Below are positions 29,253-39,045 of a DNA stretch of 64,000 nucleotides, piece after piece. The notes under the pieces are model-generated. The model was not told the origin of the DNA, did no database searches, and was given only the letters and a program-made list of their open reading frames with translations. The translations under genes and the position numbers were made by a program. Position 1 is the first letter of the stretch. Every line of letters begins with the position of its first letter. This DNA is from Paraferrimonas haliotis (GTDB taxonomy: Bacteria > Pseudomonadota > Gammaproteobacteria > Enterobacterales > Shewanellaceae), in NCBI RefSeq assembly GCF_002282895.1, contig NZ_NRRB01000003.1:248001-312000 (forward strand). The letters run 5' to 3'.

Positions 29253-32200
29253 CTAGTTGGGTGTAATTAGAGCTAAGTTGCCATTATCTTGAGCCGCAAA
29301 AGCATGATGCTGCTCTAATAACTGCGGGTGTCGATAGCCCCTCGATTTTATTGACTGAAACAGTTTCAACGCTTGCTTTGAATCATCATTCAATACCGCG
29401 ACATAGTAATGACCTAATAAGGTGTATAAGTTGTTATGGCTCGACAATGGCGGCAGGTTTGCTAGCAGCAAGTCTCGCCATTGCAGGCGTTGCGCAATCT
29501 CCGAGCGTCGCGCAAGCTCAAAAGCCAACTGCGGAGTGGCATCCACCAAAAAGGGCCTCGAGTCGTCTAACAAAAACGCACTAAGTTGCGATACTTGTTG
29601 AGCGTTTCGCGGTGCTTGGTCACATTGGTTGATGGCTTCAAAACGCAGATAACTGCGAAGCCAGCGTTTACTGGACAAATCTCGCTGCGCAAAAGTTTGT
29701 GACAAAGTTTGATGGGCGATTAAGTGCGTTTGATTGGGATAGTGAGACAAGGTTAAACGGCGAATATCATGCAGTACTGCTTGCGCTTGCCAAGCGTTGT
29801 TGGTTTGATCGTGCGCCAGCAATTGATCGCGAAGTTGCGTGCCTTGCAGAAGCACTTGTTGAGCTTGCTCTAATAAGCCTTGGTCCAAATAGACACCAAC
29901 CAAAATATTATTGGCGGTTAAGTACTTATATTTTTTGTCAAAGTCGTCTGAATATTGACTATACAGATGAAAGGCAATGGTATAAGCCTCTTGCGCCAAT
30001 TGACTGGCTAAAGCCAATTCGCCGAATCGAGATTCTAAGGTTACTTGCCAATTTAGGGTATTGGCCAATGACTCAACATACTCCTGATTATCAGGCTCGC
30101 TGGCGACCAACTGGCGTTTTATAGCAATGCTTTGTCCAAAATAAAAACGGGCGCTGCCGATATCTTGAGCTCTTCGAGCCAAGGCTCCTAAGTTATGATG
30201 AGCCAACGCCAATTCGTATTGCCACCGTTGCGCTTCGGGCTGTTGTTCAACCAGTAACTTCACTTGCTCTAAATAATTGACCCAAGCCACTTTGGTTGCT
30301 GTCAAGTCGCCTTGGTAGTATGGGGAAAGCCCTTGCCAATAGTAAACATGGCTGAGTAAAAAGCGTGCTTGCACCGTGTTTGGTGCCCCTTGCAACACCT
30401 GCTCAAGCAGCTGTTGAGCTTGGGCTAATAAGGTTTGCCCTTGAGCGTGTTGGCCTTTTCCAATATCGATTTCAGCCATTAGCTTAAGACTTTCGGCATA
30501 GGCTAATTGATCGTCAGCAGTGGTTTCCAGTTGGCGGTTCATCGCACTTTGATAGTAGCTTACTAATTGCTTGGCTACCCCTTGTAATAAGTCCAACTTG
30601 CCGATGGGCTCAAGCTGAGCTCTCAAGTCGCCCAGCATGTACCCAACCAAAGATTCGGCCTTTTGCTGGGCAAAGTTGGCAAGTTGTTTTTGCTGGTAAG
30701 CGTGCATACCAAACCCCGCAGTACACACACTCAAAGTGATCACTGCCGCGATGGCGACCTGTTTATAGAGCTTAGCTCGACGCCACCGGCGTCGAGAGCG
30801 CCCAATAAATTGCTGCTGCTCAGGGGAAATGCTTAAGTACGGACGTTGCGATAGCCACACTGCATCATCCAATTTACGCTGATTAACAATTAAATAGTCG
30901 TTGCCTTTATCTTGTTCCAACCATTGTTGGCAGTCGTGCTGTAACTGCTGGTGTTTTTCGATAGCCAAGCGGTTATCGCTAATAAATTGAGCAATGCGCG
31001 GCCAATGAATCAGCAATGCCTCGTGGGCAAGTGAAACCGTGGCTGCTTGCCCTTCTTCATTAGACAGCACCAACAATCGAGCATCGACAAATCGCTCAAT
31101 CATTAACTTGGCTTCACTGTCGTTAAAATGCGCCAAAGCAATGGGGTGAGCCGACAGTTGCTGATGATGTTGCGACCAACCTATGACGCCATGAAGCAAC
31201 CTTTGCCAATGATTAAGCCATTGTTTTGGCATGCTTTGATAAGTTGCCTCGGCTTGTTGCGTAATGGCTCCTTGAAGCCCGCCTAAGCTTCGGTAGCAAG
31301 ATAACAGCAACCGATTATCTCGCCGCTGCTCGTATAAACGGCTTAGCGTATATTGTAATAATGGAAGCGCTTGCGGTGCGACGACCGCATCCTCGAGTAA
31401 CAAATCGTCTAAACGTTCGCCCGTAGCTGCATCTCGCTCAAAACTAAGACCCGCCATTTGCGCTGGTTTGCGAATAATTTGAGCAATTTCTCCTCGAGTC
31501 ACGGCCGCTAAATCGTAGGACACCCCCAACGACTTTAGCCTTGCAAAATCTCGATACTGCATGGCATTGGCGTAGCAGTCGTTGCGTAAATTAACCATTA
31601 ATAGAACGTCGTCTCGCCGGCACAAGGCATCACATAAGCGACATAAAGGCTTGACCTCAGATTGTCGAGCCGTGTCATTTAACAGACGTTCAAACTGATC
31701 AATAAATATCAACACGCCTCGGTTTTTATCCACCGGGGCCAACGCCTCACCAGAGGCATTACGAGCTAAGCCCACCCGTTGCAACTCTTCTGTAAGCGAC
31801 TGCAAGGGCGCTCCTATACCACCGTTATAACGGCTTAAATCAATGCAATGCTTGAATCGCAGGCCAGCAAATCCCTTTGTTTGCAAAAGCAACGGTAAAA
31901 CCCCTGCTCGCATGAGTGAAGATTTTCCCACGCCGCTTGAACCTAGAATGAGAACGAAGTGACGCGACTGGCTACAGGCTTGCTTGGCAATGTGAATAAC
32001 ATCCGCTATGGCCTGAGTGCGACCATAAAACACCGATTGATGCTGTTGTGAGAAGGCGTCCAACCCTAAAAATGGTGACTTGCCTTGCCAGTGTTGATTT
32101 ACGGGGCTGACAACCGCTAATCGGTTAACCCCCGACACCTGTGCTATGAGTCGGTAGCCTCGGCGTTTAATGGTCTCGATGTAACTGGGATCTCGAGCCT

Positions 32201-32480
32201 GACAGCCCAATTTTTTGCGTAACATCGCAATGCACTTTTGCACCGGAGCATCGCCATAAAAGCTTCCGCCCCAACACGCAATCAACAGCTGTTCGTTACT
32301 GACAACCTGATTGGGGTGGTGGCACAAGTAATTGAGCACGTCCATCATTTTAGGCTCAATGGAAATGGCTTTGGCATCGCTCTCGATAATCGGAACCAGC
32401 TGGTTTAGCTTGGGGTATACCCACCACTTTCCAAGTTGAAAAGCCTCCGACTCGAGTTGCTCGGTGTCGGTTTCGTCCAT
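29253..32480 (-). CDS. Membrane winged-helix / STAND NTPase / TPR regulator
   Basis: A 1075-residue multi-domain protein. Residues about 12-115 are an OmpR/CadC-type winged helix (VLNYLCHHPNQVVSNEQLL ... IETIKRRGYRLI). Residues about 145-500 are an nSTAND-like NTPase with Walker A GSSGVGKSS (180-188) and Walker B VLIFIDQFERLL (about 251-262). A single TM lies at about 570-592 (VAIAAVITLSVCTAGFGM). The C-terminal ~480 residues are helical TPR-like repeats rich in Gln and Ala, predicted periplasmic. This suggests a one-component sensor that reads an envelope signal and acts on DNA. Ligand and target unknown. Confidence 0.82.
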   Translation of the reverse strand: MDETDTEQLESEAFQLGKWWVYPKLNQLVPIIESDAKAISIEPKMMDVLNYLCHHPNQVVSNEQLLIACWGGSFYGDAPVQKCIAMLRKKLGCQARDPSYIETIKRRGYRLIAQVSGVNRLAVVSPVNQHWQGKSPFLGLDAFSQQHQSVFYGRTQAIADVIHIAKQACSQSRHFVLILGSSGVGKSSLMRAGVLPLLLQTKGFAGLRFKHCIDLSRYNGGIGAPLQSLTEELQRVGLARNASGEALAPVDKNRGVLIFIDQFERLLNDTARQSEVKPLCRLCDALCRRDDVLLMVNLRNDCYANAMQYRDFARLKSLGVSYDLAAVTRGEIAQIIRKPAQMAGLSFERDAATGERLDDLLLEDAVVAPQALPLLQYTLSRLYEQRRDNRLLLSCYRSLGGLQGAITQQAEATYQSMPKQWLNHWQRLLHGVIGWSQHHQQLSAHPIALAHFNDSEAKLMIERFVDARLLVLSNEEGQAATVSLAHEALLIHWPRIAQFISDNRLAIEKHQQLQHDCQQWLEQDKGNDYLIVNQRKLDDAVWLSQRPYLSISPEQQQFIGRSRRRWRRAKLYKQVAIAAVITLSVCTAGFGMHAYQQKQLANFAQQKAESLVGYMLGDLRAQLEPIGKLDLLQGVAKQLVSYYQSAMNRQLETTADDQLAYAESLKLMAEIDIGKGQHAQGQTLLAQAQQLLEQVLQGAPNTVQARFLLSHVYYWQGLSPYYQGDLTATKVAWVNYLEQVKLLVEQQPEAQRWQYELALAHHNLGALARRAQDIGSARFYFGQSIAIKRQLVASEPDNQEYVESLANTLNWQVTLESRFGELALASQLAQEAYTIAFHLYSQYSDDFDKKYKYLTANNILVGVYLDQGLLEQAQQVLLQGTQLRDQLLAHDQTNNAWQAQAVLHDIRRLTLSHYPNQTHLIAHQTLSQTFAQRDLSSKRWLRSYLRFEAINQCDQAPRNAQQVSQLSAFLLDDSRPFLVDATPQLAFELARRSEIAQRLQWRDLLLANLPPLSSHNNLYTLLGHYYVAVLNDDSKQALKLFQSIKSRGYRHPQLLEQHHAFAAQDNGNLALITPN

Positions 32481-32701
32481 AGGTCAATCGGTTTTTACAG
32501 GCGATAACTAAAGATAGAAGAATTTGACCAGAACGCCAGTTAAACCGCGCCAGTATTAGGTGAAGGAATCAAGGGGATAAGCCTTGGTAAGGACTTACCT
32601 TACCAAAGCGTTTGTACCGTTAGACCAAGGTAAAGCGCTCGCTGCTATTGTCTTCAATACTAGGCTGCACGTTCACTTTAAATTGCCACTGGAGAAGCAC
32701 C

Positions 32702-33211
32702 ATGAAAACCCGCGCTCGCAATACTGCCATTATCGTCTTTTGCTTAACCCTATCGAATGTTAGCTTTGGACAACTTGAGTCAGGGCTTCCTCAATCCTTT
32801 ACCATTTTACGACAAGCCGCTCATCAATGCCTTGCTCCCATAGCCAATAGCATTCGCGAAGGGTCTCGAGTAAATTTCCAAGCCTGCTCTGAACAGCTTC
32901 CACAAGTGTGGCGATTCAATGACGCGGGTCAAATTGCCCACCAATTGTCGGGACATTGCTTAGGAACCTATAACAACAGCAATCAATTGAGCTTAATTGA
33001 TTGCGATAGCAACCGAGCTCAACGAACGGGTAAACAGATCAATTACATCAGTTTCCCCGAACCTAAACCCATTCAATCCGTACAAAAAGGTACCTGCACC
33101 ACGTTTTCCACTGGCAGTAAAGAAGTACGACTGATGGATTTTGAGTGTCCCAAAGAGGCGCCGCAACAGTTTTGGGTGATTCAAGCGGCATTGGTGTCTC
33201 CCACACAATAA
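32702..33211 (+). CDS. Secreted ricin-type beta-trefoil lectin-like protein
   Basis: A 169-residue exported protein. The ATG at 32702 has GGAGAAG upstream and gives a signal peptide ending VSFG/QL. Repeated units with Cys pairs and aromatic ends (LPQVWRFND, SGHCLGTYNN, LIDCD, QQFWVIQ) match the QxW pattern of ricin B-type beta-trefoils, which bind sugars. It is divergent from the STAND regulator and could be its target or its ligand-binding partner. Confidence 0.7.
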   Translation: MKTRARNTAIIVFCLTLSNVSFGQLESGLPQSFTILRQAAHQCLAPIANSIREGSRVNFQACSEQLPQVWRFNDAGQIAHQLSGHCLGTYNNSNQLSLIDCDSNRAQRTGKQINYISFPEPKPIQSVQKGTCTTFSTGSKEVRLMDFECPKEAPQQFWVIQAALVSPTQ

Positions 33212-33212
33212 G

Positions 33213-34097
33213 CTATTGAGCTAAAGAAACGGCGCCCATCAGTAACACCCAAAGGGCGAAAAATGCTTTTAGCTGGCGAACCGGTAAGCGGGTGGCCAAT
33301 TTACGTGCCAACATGGCTCCTACAATGGCCCCCGGCCCTGCGAACAACACCACAGACCACACCACCTCGGCTCGAATAAGCGCGTGTTCTGCAACGCCTA
33401 TCCACACCGTTAGCGCTGACACCACCACCGCTGATGCAATGGCCAACATCACATCGAACTTACGCATAATCAAATAGATCGCTAATATTTCACCAACCCC
33501 AACACTTAACCAAGCGGTGATGATGCCACCAAAAAAACCGACCAAGACTAGGCTTAAATAGTCAAACGTTTGCAACTGAAACCTTTGCGCTCGTGAGGTT
33601 TTTAGTAAGCTTGATGCCAAAATCGCGCTGCCGAGAATAAGGCTAAACCAGCCAAATAGCTGTTCTAATGAGGTAGGCGATTGCCAAGAAAAAAGGTAGG
33701 TACACCAAAGCCCAATGCCGCAAGCAATGGCACAAACAGCGCTGATATTGGCGATAAGCCCCCAAGAGCCCTCACTGACTTGCTCCTTGTGCGTTTGCTG
33801 ATAGAAACGTCGCCAAGCAAGTGCACCAGAGGTCATTCCCATACACTGTATCGCAAAGCTGGTTGCTAAGGCTTGCTCGACACTAAAATTAAGATGATTA
33901 AAAGCCGGTATAAATACCACGCCACCGCCGGCGCCGGTAGAATTAGCAAAGATAGCGCCCACAATCCCAAGCAGGGTAAAATTTCCGTAGTTCTGCAGCA
34001 GTTGCATCGAATGGGTTTGCAGAGCGATGGCCGCAATCCAAACCCCCACAAAACTGATGACCACCCAATTTATAGGAAGCCGTTGCACCTTTAACAT
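33213..34097 (-). CDS. TauE/SafE-family sulfite/organosulfur exporter
   Basis: A 294-residue membrane protein with eight to nine helices. The TauE signature GAIFANSTGAGGGVVFIPAF and the mirrored GFFGGIITAWLSVGVGEILAIYL are present. The family exports sulfite, sulfoacetate or related anions. The gene ends 2 bp after the convergent lectin stop. The substrate is not predictable; the 284 bp upstream hold no gene that I can see. Confidence 0.88.
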   Translation of the reverse strand: MLKVQRLPINWVVISFVGVWIAAIALQTHSMQLLQNYGNFTLLGIVGAIFANSTGAGGGVVFIPAFNHLNFSVEQALATSFAIQCMGMTSGALAWRRFYQQTHKEQVSEGSWGLIANISAVCAIACGIGLWCTYLFSWQSPTSLEQLFGWFSLILGSAILASSLLKTSRAQRFQLQTFDYLSLVLVGFFGGIITAWLSVGVGEILAIYLIMRKFDVMLAIASAVVVSALTVWIGVAEHALIRAEVVWSVVLFAGPGAIVGAMLARKLATRLPVRQLKAFFALWVLLMGAVSLAQ

Positions 34098-34381
34098 TGC
34101 ACCTTCAACCTAGCACCCTCAACATAAAAGAAACCAACTCATTATTTTTGCTTTAATTGATTTTACTGCCCCATCATCACAAACAATTTATTCATTGGCA
34201 ATCTCTGTCAAACCTTCCTCAATTAACGCCAATTGCACAAACGCTAAAAGGCTATGCAACAGTGATGTTAATAGTTACTCACAAGCTAACGATATTTTGA
34301 TCTAAGCCCATGATCAACTTTACCTAGCTCATCAAATCACTATAATCGCTGCCCATGTAGGCCGTCACCGAGAGTTTAACT

Positions 34382-35398
34382 GTGTTTAGTCATCGCGCTT
34401 CTTTTCTTACTATTGCCCTTTTTGGATTACTGCTAAGCGCTTGCAGCAGTACTGAACCACAATCGGGGTTCGCTAAACGAATTCACCATAAATTGCTCGC
34501 AAACGAATCCGCCACTTGGCATGCTGAGCAAACGTCCCACGCACTAACCGCTCAATTCGAAAACGCTCAAAAGGCGCAATATGGCTTGAGCGAACTGAGC
34601 CTTCAATGCCATGTAAGAGACAACGAGCAAACGCCCCAAAACCAACTGAGCTTGGTGTTTTTAGGACTGGATCCATTGCACGCGCCCGCTGCGGTTCGAC
34701 TGTTCCTAGATGACCAGCCTAACTACTTGTCGGTTGACAGCGTTTTCCAAATCAATACGCAAGCCATTCGCTTACAAGCGAACTTGTCGCCGGAGCAATC
34801 CCGTGCTCTGGCGAACAAAGACTGGCAACGAATAGACGCCTTTGGCGGCAGTTACGCCACCAAGCTGTCGCTGCAACAACAGCCGCTTCTCAGCCAAATG
34901 TTAGCGGCCTGTCAAATGGAGCAAGAGCAGCTAAACCATGCAAGAAGTGAACAGCCCAAAGCGAAACCCGCTTATCAACCGCGTGCGCTAAACCCCTACG
35001 AGGTGGCGGCAATGAAACAACAGTTGCTGTTTTCGACGGACATCGACTTGGCGGACTTATTTACAGTGCCAACGGAGCAATTGGTTACCCAGAAGTACGT
35101 TAAAGTGGGGGCTAATCAGGCTCAGTTTACCTTATCACAGCGGCTTGCTAATGGCGCCTTACTGTTTCGCAGCGAGGCGGCTAATTTTAATCGCAAAGCT
35201 TTCATTATCGAGTCGCAACAAACGTTTGATAATCACGCCTCGCTCACCGAGCAAATGCGCTACTTCAAAGTGTTAGGTCTGCTTGACTACAAAACCGTAA
35301 TCGGAGCCAATCGCCAAGCGATTCATTTGCAAGACGTTACGGCTCAGGTGATGGGCAATCAACCGCTGACGAGTAGTGAGACGCAATTGGCGGACTAA
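34382..35398 (+). CDS. Lipoprotein of unknown function
   Basis: A 338-residue protein with a lipoprotein signal, lipobox LSAC and Cys21 (LLLSACSSTEP). The start is GTG at 34382; no better ATG occurs before the signal. The mature part is Gln- and Leu-rich with no domain I recognise. It is isolated between divergent TauE and ndh. Confidence 0.68.
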   Translation: MFSHRASFLTIALFGLLLSACSSTEPQSGFAKRIHHKLLANESATWHAEQTSHALTAQFENAQKAQYGLSELSLQCHVRDNEQTPQNQLSLVFLGLDPLHAPAAVRLFLDDQPNYLSVDSVFQINTQAIRLQANLSPEQSRALANKDWQRIDAFGGSYATKLSLQQQPLLSQMLAACQMEQEQLNHARSEQPKAKPAYQPRALNPYEVAAMKQQLLFSTDIDLADLFTVPTEQLVTQKYVKVGANQAQFTLSQRLANGALLFRSEAANFNRKAFIIESQQTFDNHASLTEQMRYFKVLGLLDYKTVIGANRQAIHLQDVTAQVMGNQPLTSSETQLAD

Positions 35399-35430
35399 GC
35401 CCTAAAATGAAAACATATAACGATATTTAA

Positions 35431-35444
35431 TTGATACATATCAC
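35431..35444 (+). promoter_or_regulatory. FNR/EtrA-like box upstream of ndh
   Basis: TTGATACATATCAC matches the FNR consensus TTGAT-N4-ATCAA at 9 of 10 defined bases. It lies 84-97 bp before the ndh start. E. coli ndh is FNR-repressed, so anaerobic control here is plausible. Confidence 0.55.
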
Positions 35445-35481
35445 GCAAAACAGCTATTTTTGAGACCAACCTCTATTATAT

Positions 35482-35497
35482 GTGGTAAATTTACCAC
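35482..35497. promoter_or_regulatory. 16-bp perfect palindrome in the ndh promoter region
   Basis: GTGGTAAATTTACCAC is a perfect palindrome 31 bp before the ndh start codon. The half-site spacing is wrong for PdhR (GGT-N3-ACC). The binding protein is unknown. Confidence 0.55.
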
Positions 35498-35527
35498 TAA
35501 TAAAATTACACACATTAGAGGTAGCAC

Positions 35528-36829
35528 ATGACAAAAGTAACTAAGATAGTCATTGTGGGCGGCGGCGCCGCTGGCATGGAGATCGCTACTAAACTGGGTA
35601 GAAAGGTCGGTCGCAAAGGAAAGGCGCACATCACCTTAATCGACATGGCTGAAGCCCACGTTTGGAAACCCTTGTTGCATGAAGTCGCCACCGGCGCCTT
35701 GGATGAAGGCATTGACGCGGTTAATTACCGAGGTCATGCCAAAGCACATGGGTATCATTTCCAGCAAGGCGCTATGCAAGGACTTGACCGTGAAGCACAG
35801 CAACTGATCCTTGCTCCTATCACTGACGAATCCGGCGAAGAATTACTACCCAGCCGAAGAATTAACTACGACTACCTCGTCGTCGCCATTGGCAGTGTTG
35901 CTAATGACTTTAATATCCCAGGCGTTAAAGAGCATTGTCAGTTCTTAGACACCACAGAGCAAGCCACTGACATTCGCAAGCTGCTGCTCAACAAATTTTT
36001 ACGTTACGCAAGTGATGAGCAATTGCAAGAACGCATTAAAGTAGCCATTGTTGGTGCCGGTGCTACCGGTGTTGAGATGTCGGCTGAAATGCACAATGCG
36101 GTGAACTCGTTGCGTGGTTATGGCTATCAAATCAGCACCGATTTGCTGGACGTTACCTTAGTAGAGGCCGATGAGCGCATTCTTCCTAAAGTCGAAAAAC
36201 CACAAATTTCAGAGTCCGTAGCCAAACAACTGAAAGCCATCGACGTCGATGTACGCACCAATACTTTTGTGGTTGAGGTGGATGAGCAAGGCCTTATTAC
36301 TAAAGAAGGTAACCGAATTGATGCGGATATGGTGATTTGGTCTACCGGCGTAAAAGCGCCAGACTTTCTGGCTAATATTGACGGCCTTGAAACCAACAAT
36401 ATTAACCAATTGGTTGTAAAAGGTACCTGCCAAACTACCCGTGATGACCGAGTTTTCTCCATAGGCGATTGCACCGCACTGCAACAACCGGACGGCTCAT
36501 GGGTGCCGCCAAGAGGCCAGTCTGCTCGTCAAGAAGCTTTGATGGTCGCTGATAATCTAATTTCGTTAATGAAAGGCGGCACTGCCGACAAGGAATACAT
36601 CTATAAAGACTTAGGCTCCTTGGTTAACATGTCGAAATTCCACACCGTGGGCAATCTAATGTCATTTCTTGGAGGCGGTATATTGGTGGAAGGCAAAGTG
36701 GCGCGCTTTGTTTACACTTCGCTTTATCGTCGCCATTTAATTGAGATCCATGGCTTTTGGCGCGGTACCTTGATGATGTTTATGAAAGGCATTAACCGCA
36801 TTGTGCGACCGCACCTAAAGTTGCACTAA
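35528..36829 (+). CDS. ndh: Type II NADH dehydrogenase
   Basis: A 433-residue membrane-associated flavoprotein that passes electrons from NADH to quinone without pumping protons. Motifs: IVIVGGGAAGMEIATKLG (FAD), AIVGAGATGVEMSAEM (NADH) and DRVFSIGDCTAL. GAGGTAGCAC precedes the ATG. An FNR-like box and a 16-bp palindrome lie upstream. A hairpin terminator shared with ltaE follows. Confidence 0.94.
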   Translation: MTKVTKIVIVGGGAAGMEIATKLGRKVGRKGKAHITLIDMAEAHVWKPLLHEVATGALDEGIDAVNYRGHAKAHGYHFQQGAMQGLDREAQQLILAPITDESGEELLPSRRINYDYLVVAIGSVANDFNIPGVKEHCQFLDTTEQATDIRKLLLNKFLRYASDEQLQERIKVAIVGAGATGVEMSAEMHNAVNSLRGYGYQISTDLLDVTLVEADERILPKVEKPQISESVAKQLKAIDVDVRTNTFVVEVDEQGLITKEGNRIDADMVIWSTGVKAPDFLANIDGLETNNINQLVVKGTCQTTRDDRVFSIGDCTALQQPDGSWVPPRGQSARQEALMVADNLISLMKGGTADKEYIYKDLGSLVNMSKFHTVGNLMSFLGGGILVEGKVARFVYTSLYRRHLIEIHGFWRGTLMMFMKGINRIVRPHLKLH

Positions 36830-36841
36830 TCGTTCAAAACG

Positions 36842-36869
36842 CCGCCACAGAGTAATGTATCTGTGGCGG
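36842..36869. terminator. Bidirectional hairpin between ndh and ltaE
   Basis: CCGCCACAGA (36842-36851) and TCTGTGGCGG (36860-36869) form a 10-bp stem with an 8-nt loop between convergent genes. T runs are short, so strength is uncertain. Confidence 0.65.
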
Positions 36870-36877
36870 TACCACTA

Positions 36878-37891
36878 TCAGATATGCGCTTTTAACGCGT
36901 CGATAAAGGTATCGATGTCTTGGCGGCTGATGTCGTTGTGGGTCACCAAACGCAGCGGGTTGCCTTTATAGATCACTACACCTTTAGGTTTAAGACGTTC
37001 AGCTAAGGCTTGCACATCGTAGCCATCGTTGAATTTGGCAAAGATAATGTTGGTTTGCACCGCCTGCTGATCGCACTCAATTCCGTCTACTTCGTTTAAA
37101 CGCTTAGCTAAATGCTCAGCGTTGTCATGATCCTCACTGAGGCGGTCGATCATGCTATCTAACGCAATTTGCCCAGCCGCCGCTAAACCACCGGCTTGGC
37201 GCATGCCGCCGCCAAGCATTTTTCTTAGGCGACGCGCTTTTGCAATGGTAGCTTCATCCCCCAGCAATAACGAGCCCACTGGCGCGGCTAAGCCTTTCGA
37301 CAAGCACACCGAAACGCTGTCAAAATGCTGCATAATTTGCTGTGGTTGCACGTTTTGTTTAACCGCTGCATTCATTACTCGAGCGCCATCAAGATGTATT
37401 TTTAGACCATGATTAAAAGCAAACGCTTGCGCTTGGCTTAAATACTCGAATGGCAGTACCTTGCCACCAATGGTGTTTTCAAGGCTCAACAGCCTAGTTT
37501 GTGCAAAATGAAAATCGTCGGGCTTAATGTTGGCTTTAAGCAAATCCAAATCGATAGTGCCATCGCTATTATTGGCAACCGGTTGCGGTTGCACGCTCCC
37601 AAGTACCGCAGCGCCGCCCCCCTCGAATCGATAATTGTGAGCGTCTTGGCCACATAAATATTCTTCGCCGCGTTGGCAATGAGACATAATAGCCAACAGG
37701 TTTGCTTGAGTGCCCGATGATACAAAGATGGCTTCATCAAAACCGAAGCGCTCAGCAGAGCTTCGCTCTAGATGGTTAATACTCGGATCGTCGCCAAACA
37801 CATCGTCTCCAACCGGCGCATTAGCCATGGCTTGACGCATCGCTTGGGTCGGCTGAGTAACCGTATCGGAGCGTAAGTCTATAATTTTCAT
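36878..37891 (-). CDS. ltaE: Low-specificity L-threonine aldolase
   Basis: A 337-residue PLP enzyme that cleaves L-threonine or L-allo-threonine to glycine and acetaldehyde. Motifs: DLRSDTVTQPTQAM, GDDVFGDDPS, FVSSGTQANLLA, HLDGARV and VCLSKGLAAPVGS with the PLP lysine. It lies 27 bp after the kinase gene on the same strand. Confidence 0.94.
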   Translation of the reverse strand: MKIIDLRSDTVTQPTQAMRQAMANAPVGDDVFGDDPSINHLERSSAERFGFDEAIFVSSGTQANLLAIMSHCQRGEEYLCGQDAHNYRFEGGGAAVLGSVQPQPVANNSDGTIDLDLLKANIKPDDFHFAQTRLLSLENTIGGKVLPFEYLSQAQAFAFNHGLKIHLDGARVMNAAVKQNVQPQQIMQHFDSVSVCLSKGLAAPVGSLLLGDEATIAKARRLRKMLGGGMRQAGGLAAAGQIALDSMIDRLSEDHDNAEHLAKRLNEVDGIECDQQAVQTNIIFAKFNDGYDVQALAERLKPKGVVIYKGNPLRLVTHNDISRQDIDTFIDALKAHI

Positions 37892-37918
37892 AAATTAAAA
37901 CCTATTCAATGTAATGGG

Positions 37919-39019
37919 CTAACGAGCCTGTTCAATAATATGTTGGAGGCGCTGCTCTTGTTGCAAAAGGCTGGCAAGCAAAGCAAATTGATTGTTTGCT
38001 CGCAGCAGATTATGGTCATCAAAATCTGCACCAAAATAGCTATCGCCGTTTAAGTAATCGGTTAAGAAACGAATGCCGACGATGAAAATCAGCAATTTCG
38101 CGCCAGGCAGCAAACTGTCTACTTCAATTTCGGTGAGTGCACCTTGCATGCTCTCCAGATAACCTTCCACCACTGCCGCGAACATGTCTTCTCGTAAGGT
38201 CACCTTATCCGTGTCAGGTGTATCTTCTCGCTCTGGAGAAGTCACACTGCGAACCATATCGCCGAAATCGTACATCAAATAACCGGGCATAACTGTGTCT
38301 AAATCAATCACACAACTGGCACTGTAGTCTGCTTTCTTTAGCAGCACGTTGTTCACCTTGGTGTCGTTGTGAGTTACCCGCAATGGCAACCCCGCCGCAA
38401 TCAGCGCATTAATTTCATCGACAATGCTCAAGTGCTGATTAACAAAGTCCAGAGGCGCTTGCGCAGCTTTTAAACGGGCTTGGCCATCGTAGCTGACAGC
38501 GTTGTCTTTCGCGTGCGAAACGGCTTTATCCAGTTGCTTTAAACGGGTCTCAAGATTATGAAAATCCACCAGCACCTCGCCTAGCTCGGCAACCGGCAAG
38601 TCCATCAGAGAACGCCCAAAGGCACCAAAGGAAAAAGCCACTTGATGAGCTTGCTTAGCGCTCGTTACGGTTTGCAACGTTACCGTGTCTTCGATAAAGC
38701 TTAAGCCGCGCCAAAGTCCAAATTCAGGGTGATGACAGACTTCATTACCATGGGCGTTTTTCAAAAGCTTCATGACCGTAAACGGATAATGCCCTTGCTG
38801 CTGTTTATTCAACAAGTGAGTGGCTACTTTTGAAAAGTTATTCATCAAGATGTCAGAACTTGGAAACACCTCAGTATTGAGCTTTTGCAGCACCAAAGGG
38901 CCGTCTTTGTTATAGGCCAACCAGGTTTGGTTAATGTGCCCCTCACCCAAAGGTTCCGGGAAGGTATTTTTATCGACTCCAAATTCGTCGACCAAAAATT
39001 GAAACAGTAGCTTTTCCAT
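37919..39019 (-). CDS. Aminoglycoside-phosphotransferase-fold small-molecule kinase
   Basis: A 366-residue kinase of the APH/choline-kinase fold. The catalytic loop is RVTHNDTKVNNVLL (Asp base and Asn) and the metal motif VIDLDTVMPG. A glycine-rich nucleotide region occurs near LGEGHINQTW. Close relatives include N-acetylhexosamine 1-kinases and homoserine-kinase-like enzymes, so the substrate is uncertain. It is upstream of ltaE and probably in the same operon. Confidence 0.8.
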   Translation of the reverse strand: MEKLLFQFLVDEFGVDKNTFPEPLGEGHINQTWLAYNKDGPLVLQKLNTEVFPSSDILMNNFSKVATHLLNKQQQGHYPFTVMKLLKNAHGNEVCHHPEFGLWRGLSFIEDTVTLQTVTSAKQAHQVAFSFGAFGRSLMDLPVAELGEVLVDFHNLETRLKQLDKAVSHAKDNAVSYDGQARLKAAQAPLDFVNQHLSIVDEINALIAAGLPLRVTHNDTKVNNVLLKKADYSASCVIDLDTVMPGYLMYDFGDMVRSVTSPEREDTPDTDKVTLREDMFAAVVEGYLESMQGALTEIEVDSLLPGAKLLIFIVGIRFLTDYLNGDSYFGADFDDHNLLRANNQFALLASLLQQEQRLQHIIEQAR

Positions 39020-39045
39020 AAATTACAATCTATTGATTAACCTTA

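Noticed and set aside
29351-30124. Plus-strand ORFs inside the STAND gene
   Set aside because: They are antisense to the helical repeat region and carry no recognisable motif or ribosome binding site.
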